From positions 41,491,380 through 41,555,379 of the forward strand of contig CM046303.1 in the NCBI GenBank assembly GCA_025267735.1: DNA of 64,000 bases, in the 5' to 3' direction. The notes under the pieces were generated by a model. The model saw only the letters and a program-made list of their open reading frames with translations. It was not told where the DNA came from and ran no database searches. Source of the DNA: Mactra quadrangularis. Lineage: Eukaryota > Mollusca > Bivalvia > Venerida > Mactridae. The translations under genes were made by a program, and so were the position numbers. Each line of letters opens with the position of its first letter. The stretch's first letter is position 1. Positions 35,501 through 44,500 of the stretch are shown here, one piece after another.

Positions 35501-38500
35501 CATAACAGTGTTCAATCATTGTTAGCAGAACAAGCTGCAGAACTTAATATAATCAATGAAACAATATACAAAGACTTAGCGCAAAAATGTGCAAATAAAA
35601 GTAAGTTATTGTATGGCATTACGTGAAACATCGGGCATCATGGCTCAATTGTTTGATTTTCTATCTTTTACATGTCTTATATCATCGACATTCCGAAAGT
35701 AAGTTCTGAAAATTAGAGCTTAATTTCTCGAACATTGGCAATTCTATGGCTTGCAAAACAACAAGAATCATGATACAACTTGTTGAAGCCTTTTTTCAAA
35801 ACTAAATATAAACAAACATCATGACCATAAGCCCTAAGATCTTTTTCCCGCCACTTATACAGTTGCATGTTATACAAGTGAGTCAATAGGTTATAGTTCG
35901 TCCTTTCTCAACTGTCAAGACATGAACAATCCCACGGTGACCTCGCACTCTTTGTATAACACTCGTGATTTTGTGACAGTGTGTATTCAATCACCATGAG
36001 ATTATTCCAACCTTGGCAGATGAGAAGAAAAAGTGCTACACTGTATAAACAGACATGCAAAGCAAAGATTTACTTTCAATTTTCATCAGGAATACATTTA
36101 CATACAAACATATCTATTTTATAAACATACATGTAAGAACATGTGTATGGACAAAACATATGATCCCCCTAAATATTAGTATTTGAAAAATATAGCGGTC
36201 TGTAGAGTTTCAAACATGATAGAATGTCCATTTTATACTACCTGGTAACTTTTGAAAAATACCTGGTACATGTCCACACACTGTACATACATGTATTTTT
36301 GAGAACACGTTTATTTCAAAAAGAATAAGAGTACGGAAAAAATATTAGTCAATCAATTGTAGCGAGTATGTTTCAATTCACTCATCTATGTATTGTTTTA
36401 TGCTTTGTGCCTGTACATATTTCTATACGCTTTTATTTTAGTTGTTTTCTAATCATAAAGCTAAAAAGCTTGAGAAAAATCTGTCTATATATACTTAACA
36501 TTGTTATTAAGCCCAGAACACGAGTCAGTGTCCTGGGATTGCTTCTGTCTCCGTCCCTGCAGCAAGCTCGGACGCCTAGTCAGTCGGTGCTAAGACGAGC
36601 ACCGACTTAAAACACGTACGCGAGCGCCGGCTTGACGGCCGCGCGCCCAGCGGACACGTTACACATATATTTGTTTACTTTAACACCGGTAGTTTCAAAG
36701 TAGCGTCTAAATTTGTCCGAGATTATTCGCAGCGAATGGCCGAGGAGTTCCGAATGTATCGTTGCGGAACGTTTTGTAACGTTCGCGGTTACTGAACGCA
36801 GGGCTGGTATTGTTGGCTAGCGTAAAATATATCAATACGTTATAGCTCGTTTAGGATAACTTAAGACAAACGACTCAGTTTGTGTACATATTTGGGACTC
36901 AGGTATTTCATAAAACAGGGAGGTCAGCTGATTTTGTGTAATGAAAGTATAAAACATGTCTTAATGCGTGTAACGTGTGTTCTCGTACTAAATTTAATAC
37001 ATCAAAACATGTTGATAATAGTCGATAATTACGTGTACAAAACATAAATCCACCTGTGCATAAAAATGGTATCGTTGTATTTTGTCTCAAGTTATCCTAT
37101 ACGAGCTATAGATCATTGATAATAGTATTATTGTCTTAAATGCTTAATTTAAATATCATTAGTGCATGGAATTACTGGACTTACAAATATAAGTATATAG
37201 TACGTAAAGACAAAACATGTTAGCCGCAATCATGGTATAGTGGAAGTATGCTTGACTTCGCACCCAATTCGGAATCGATTACGGTCTCGACTGTTTTTAT
37301 ACCCTTCTCCCTTTTTCTTTTCTGAATGACCACTTTGTGGAAAGTGAAGCGGGTGCAGGTGTAAGCAATTGTCCAGGAAGGTTGGTAAGTTGAATATGCC
37401 GCTGTACATAGCCTAATAAAAAGTGTTGTCTAAATAGTTAGGCAATCAAAACGTTACACGTTTGTACACTGTTTGAACGCCAAAATGTGACAGATATTGA
37501 AAACATCCATCTGTCAAAAGTGTTTTCCAAATTTTAAAACTTCGTGTTTAATAAGAAAACCTTGTGAACAACAGTGTTCTGTGGTTGAACACTACATGTT
37601 CAAGGACTAAACGACATGTTTTCAATACTAAACGTTTAAAATGCTCGGATATTTAGCACCACCGACGTTCATATCCAATCCAACTTTTAAACACTAGATG
37701 AACATAACATATTACCAAATGGCACTTACTGTTGTTTCAACTTCTGTATGTGTTCCGTCTGTGTTCAATAAGCATGGATCGTGGTTCGTATTGTTTCTTA
37801 TGTGGTTTTGACTCTTTCCTTCCAAATCATCATGCCTTGCTAACAAACAAGTTTCCCACAAAGAAACAGCCTACAGTTTGTTAAAAAAATATCCATAGAT
37901 GAATAAGAATATAAAAACAATACAATGAACTAATCCATAACAGGAAATGCTCAGGATGACAATACATTATATAATGTACATGACTGTAGTACTTATTTTT
38001 TAGGGGTATTGTTGACGTAATGGTTAAGCGTTCTACCAGTACAAGCATTACTGACTAAGGGAGTTTCCCCATAAACAGATGAGTCCAAAATGTAAAGTAC
38101 AAAAACATGCCATGTCTGTGTGTCAATTGATTTTGTGTGAGTTCAATTTGTGTAAGACATATACGAGAGAGACAGGGAGACACAAAAATTCATCACTCGT
38201 ACATTTATACAATTTCAGATACTCATATCGTGGTCTAATGATAGATACAGCTAGAAATTTTAAACCTGTTAAATGGATATTCAAAATGATAGATGCAATG
38301 TCAATGTACAAATTAAATAAATTACATTTTCATCTGACAGATGATGAAGGCTGGAGAATAGAGATACCATCTATACCAGAATTAACTGAGGTATGTATGG
38401 TTTATTGCAAACCCTTTACCGATTGCAATATGGCAAAAATTGGCTATTTGTTCACCTTAACGCAATAATGCTTTTCCAATAAGCCTTTATTTCTTTACCA

Positions 38501-41500
38501 TTTGATTGACAGATATGCACTTTGGCTAAGCTAAGTACCGGTCCCAATATAAAACCGTATTTACCAGTATAAATTGATGCAAATACCAATACTGGAACCA
38601 GAACCAGTTTACAACCCTGAACACCAAATTAGCATTTAGTTTAGTTATATTTTCTCAGGAGCCATTATTTTGTGATGAATGATGGGTTGGAACAAACGAA
38701 TGCCAATGCTAATTCCCAAAAGGCAGACAAATTATCATATTTTATTGCAAGTAACTTAATATTGATAAGTGTTTTTTTTATCCAGATTGGAGGTAAGCGA
38801 TGCCACAGTGAAAAAGACGGTGTATGTCTGCCGCCACAACTTGGTTCCGGTCCAGATAACTCAACTTCTGGTTCAGGTTTCTACACGGTAGATGAGTACA
38901 AATCAATATTAAAGTATGCTAATGATCGCCATGTTGAAGTTATTCCAGAAATAGAAATTCCTGGACATGCATCGGCGGCCATAATAGCAATGAACTATCG
39001 AGAAAATGAGATATCTAGACTTAAAAACATTGGAGTGGTGCAAAATCTACCAAAGTCGTTTCTTCTGGAAAAGTCAACAAAGAGGAACACATCGTCGAAC
39101 CCCTTAAAATGGCCCCGGAATGCAATTGATCCATGCCTTAATTCAAGTTACAACTTTATTGCTAAAGTCTTAGATGATTTAATTGACATGCATAAAGATA
39201 TTCAACCACTAAAAACTGTTCATATTGGTGGGGATGAGGTACCTAAGGGTGCCTGGGGTGAATCCAAAGCTTGTGAAGAAGAGAATATACATCTAAGGTA
39301 ATTTAAATAGGCATTTCCTTTGAAAAATACCAACTCTAGAAACTGAACAAAGTCGTTTTGTCCTGGTATTAACTTTTTGAATAGATAACATTTTGTACAC
39401 CCTATTAGGGACATGTTATAATAATTATATCTTGAAACACAGTGCTGAGGTTAACACAGTGGACAAACTTGGCCAAAATTGTTATTTTGGCTAGCCTCTA
39501 AAATAAGTCGTGTAATTTGAGACAACAATATAGGCTTATATCTATATGTACATTTTATGACATTCATTACAGTGACAGTATTTCATCTATCATAATATTT
39601 AAGGTTTGATTTGATAGAAACTGACTTTCATCGAAAAATGAATGTTATTTTGTTGAATTTGCATAAGCGCCGAAACGAATGGGTTTTCGATTAAAGACGT
39701 GACATTTTCAAACGATCTATCTATTTAGAAAGTCCCATTACCTCAAGCAGTGCGCTGCATTCTGCCATTATTGGTGTGTGCCTGACCCTCTGATTGAACA
39801 GTAAAGGCATCAAGACTATTGGTCTAATGTGGTCACTTTCAAATGTTCTGTTTACAGTACCAAACGTCTACAGAAATACTTCATGAAGAAAGTATCAGAT
39901 ATTATATCAAGTAAAGGTTTAAATCTTGGTGTATGGGATGATGGTGTCTACTCCGAAGATAAACCAGATTCCAGAGAAGATTATAAATCAGAGTAACCTC
40001 CCTTTGTTCATTATATTGTGTTTGTTACATTTTCACAGACGGTCGGTTGATAGTCCCGATCTACCAAAGACTATATGTAAGGGTTAGGTAACTGATACTG
40101 GTGTCTTCATTAGTGTCTTTTGTGGATCAGAATCGAGCCCACCGTCTGTTTTTTTTTCCGAAATTTTACATTAATGTGCCGTTTTTCGGCGTAGCTGTCT
40201 AAGCTGACTTTCGGGATACCTTTGTCTTATTTATAAAATCTCATTCTTTTGGACAAATTCCAAAATAACGTAACGAAATGTAGAAAACCCTCTTTCCATG
40301 GGTTCAAAATAGAACTAATAAGAACTTAAAAGTTAGGTTTTCATGCAGAATTTTCGTTAATTCTCTCTGATTTATCATGTTTGTCTTGGTGTAGCTGTTA
40401 AGCGATATTTCTTCTAGTTCTACGCCTTTTTTTCTTTTTTTAGAAAGACATTCTTGTTACATATAAAAACTTTAAAAAGTGTCACTGTATATCAATTGTC
40501 AAATGCCAGAAGAGGCTATCAGCACTTTTTGGACAGAAATGATTTCCCGCATATTTGGATAAATGTGCAAGGAATTAGAACAATATTCGCTATGAATGTA
40601 ATTCCAGGAATGTATATGTATATCCATGGGACACAAGAGGTGACAATGTTAAACGTGTTTCAGAGTTTGCCGATGAAGGATACAAGGTAAGCTTTGGGGG
40701 TAACGCCCTGACTATATAAAAAATGTCATTTACGACGACCAGTTTACCTAACCTAGCTTTCCAAAGTCTTTGTCTATGACTCACTTATTCCTCCAACCCA
40801 GGTCGGTAGCGCAGTCGGTAGCGCACCAGGATTTCGAATCTAGTTATCGAAAGGGGTACGAGTTCGAATCCTACCCGGGGAGGTTATACCCTTCCATGAA
40901 AATTTGAAAATAATGTGCAATAAAAATATCTATGTTAAAGCAACAATTTAAATAAACTTTGTTTTTAGCGATGCATTTCTTATAACTATTGTTACGATAT
41001 TCTGTTTACGGTGATATAGGATTCATGTCCAATAATGATGAAATTAGTACATGTACTTCATTGTTTCAGGTAGTCGTGTCCTTAGCAACGCATTTATATT
41101 TTGATCACACCCAAGAACCAGACCCTGAAGAGAGAGGTTTATATTGGGCAACACGTTTTACTGATACACATAAAGTGTTTGGTTTAATGCCTGATGATGT
41201 GAATGCTAATGTTCTTGAGGACAATGTTGGAAACCCTATTGATAAGGATACAATATGTGGTGGCAAGCCATGTCCAAAACCTAGAAAACCTAGAAATATT
41301 GTTGGTACGAAAACATTTATTATTGGATTATTAGTCAGTTCCCTTTGCATATTCTTCAAATAGCTAATTTAAATTAGTTTGATTACTCTGATTTTACCCT
41401 CATTTTCAATGCCAATTTGACACAATAAATTAAATACCTTTTTTGTAAATGATCTAATTTGCTTGAAAAACAAGCAAAATATTGTTTTGTTGAAGAACCA

Positions 41501-44500
41501 TCAAAATTTCATTACTCTTGTTGATATCTTAATAAAAATGATATTTGATAAAATATTTCATTATCCTTACATAGGACTTCAATGAGTCCGAGGATTCCAA
41601 CTTGTAGGACCAACTTGCCAATTGGATCGCTTCACACTTTATCAAGGAAGCATAACTGGCTTATATCCCTAATTTGTATTTAATTGTTAATTCGAGATAT
41701 AAATGTAACCAGTCACTTAATACTACGAAGTTCTTTTTTGTGATATGTATCACGGTGGCAATACCACGTGACTATGACATCACAAATGCTACGGTTTCAA
41801 GAAAAAAAGTAAATATTCACCTCGAATCAGAAAATTACATGATACCTACAAGAGGCTAAGCTGACAAGTGTTTACTATTTCCTGCGCATCACATCTCCAA
41901 CGCCAGTTTTATACTTTTTGCAAACGCCATATCAGCCCGGAATTTGAAGTATTATATCGTACAGTTTATTAATAATTATCTTTTATGATGTCAGGTCTAG
42001 AAGGTACTATGTTCTCTGAGACTATGAGAACAGAAGAAGAATTTTATTATATGGGATTTCCAAGAATATTGGCATTGGCAGAGAGATCATGGCACAAAGC
42101 ATCATGGGAGGATATAAGTGACGTCACAAAAAGAAATAAAGAACGTGACGTAGAATGGAAAGAATTTTCAGATAATCTTGGATTTAAAGAATTATCAAGA
42201 TTAGATAAAAGAAATATATCGTACAGAATCCCTCCACCTGGTGTCAGGTATTTACACAAATTAAGCTTTCGGAACTCCTCGGTCATTCACTTCGAACAAC
42301 TTTGAACATATTCTAAAATGCCAGTTTGCAGATACGTTTGCGTAGCATGTCCAAGCAAAATTAAACAAAACAGTAAAAGTAAACAAACCCACTATCGTCG
42401 AGGCAATTATTAGAGTCTCGTTTTAGTTCTTTTGAATCAGTTATATCACTGAACAATGGGGGGTTAATTGACTTAAGTATTTTTAAAAATCACGAATCAA
42501 TGTTCGCTAGTCCCATAGGCGACGATGGCTAATGTAGTATTATGTCTCATTTTATCCTACCGTATGGAAAGCCTTGACTGTCTTATATGTACATTAACGA
42601 ACGTTGTTGTGTTGAAATAGCATTATATTAAGTAGTTTGTTCATTATATTGAGTGCTTTCTTTATTATATTCGGTGGTTTGATCATTATATTGAGTACAT
42701 TCTTCATTATACTCGGTGGTTTGATCATTATATAAAGTGCATTCTTCATTATACTCGGTGGTTTGGTCATTATATAAGGTGGATTTTTCATTATACTGGG
42801 TGGTTTCGTCATTATACTGAGTGCTTTCTTGATTATACTCGGTGGTTTGATCATTATATAAAGTGCATTCTTTATTATACTCGGTGGTTTGAACATTATA
42901 CTGAGTACTTTCTACATTATACTCGGTGGTTTGACCATTATATTGGGTGCTTTCTTCATTATACTCGGTGGTTTGAGCCTTATATAAGGTGCATTCTTCA
43001 TTATATTCTGTGGTTTGGTCATTATATTGTGTTGATGGTACCCTATGCTAAGTCAAGATGTCTTTATATGATGTGAATTGATGATTATATTATGTAAAAC
43101 TGTCCTTAAAGTTATATATCACTAAAAGTGCGATTTAATTGCTTTTATGTATGCTAATGTTCTCAAGAAACTGGCGAGTGCAACTTTCACATTTAAAAAA
43201 CCAACAAAATGCAAAAAATCTTAGAAAAATGTGGTTTCGGAATGAATTAAATAACGTTGTTTGAAGAACAAAAGAGCTATCGATCCACACATAAAATTTG
43301 GTGAACCTGGGTACAGCGGTTGTTGAGTTTAAATCATCCGAACAAGCAATGTTTCCCATATAAAGTCCCATTGACATTGACCTTTGACCCAGGGGCCTCA
43401 GAACCAAAAGGGCACATCCTTGACCCAAGGGCTATCTACACATGAACTTTGGTGAACCTAGGTACATCCCTTGTTGAGTTCTTGTCCGGACAAAGTTTTC
43501 CCATATGGAGTCCCAGTGACCTTGACCTTTGACCCCGGGGCCTCAAAATTAATAGGGCACACCCTTGATCCAAGGGCTATCCTAACATAAGATTTGGTGA
43601 ACCTAGGTACAGCTGTTGTTGAGTTATCATCCGGACAAAATTTTCCCATATGGAGTATCAGTGACGGTGCATGACGGTGCACAATAAAAATAACCCCGTT
43701 AATTTGGTCCTGTCAATATAATGAAGAAAGCACTTCATATAATGATTAAACCACCGAATATAATATAGAATGTACTTTATATAATGATCAAACCACAGAG
43801 TATAATGAGGAATGCACTTCATATAATGATCAAACAACCGAGTATAATGAAGAATGCGCTCAGTATAATGACAAAACCACCGAGTATAATGAAGAATGCA
43901 CTCAGTATAATGATCAAACCACCGAGTATAATGAAGAATGCACTCAGTATAATGATCAAACCACCCAGTATAATGAAGCAAGCACCCAATATAATGATCA
44001 AACCACCGAGTATAACGAAGAATGTACTTTATATAATGATCAAACCACCGAATATAATCAAGAATGTACTCAGTATATTGATCAAACCACTGAATATAAT
44101 GAAGAATGCACTCAGTATATTGATCAAACCACCGAATATAATGAAGAATGCACTCAGTATATTGATCAAACCACCGAGTATAAAGAAGAATGCACTTTAT
44201 ATAATGATAAAACCACCGAATATAATGAAGAATGTACTCAGTATATTGATCAAATCACAGAATATAATGAAGAATGCACTCAGTATAATGATCAAACCAC
44301 CGAGTATAATGAAGAATGCACTCAGTATAATGATCAAACCACCCAGTATAATGAAGAAAGCACCCAATATAATGATCAAACCACAGAGTATAATGTAGAA
44401 TGCACTTCATATAATGATCAAACCACCGAATATAATGACGAATGTACTCAATATAATGATCAAACCACCGAATATATTGAAGAATGCACTCAGAATTATT

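Noticed and set aside
41305..41363. Alternative end of paralog 1 with a hydrophobic tail after exon h
   Set aside because: The hydrophobic residues follow a donor used at the same place in paralogs 2 and 3; ending there would cut the GH20 barrel.
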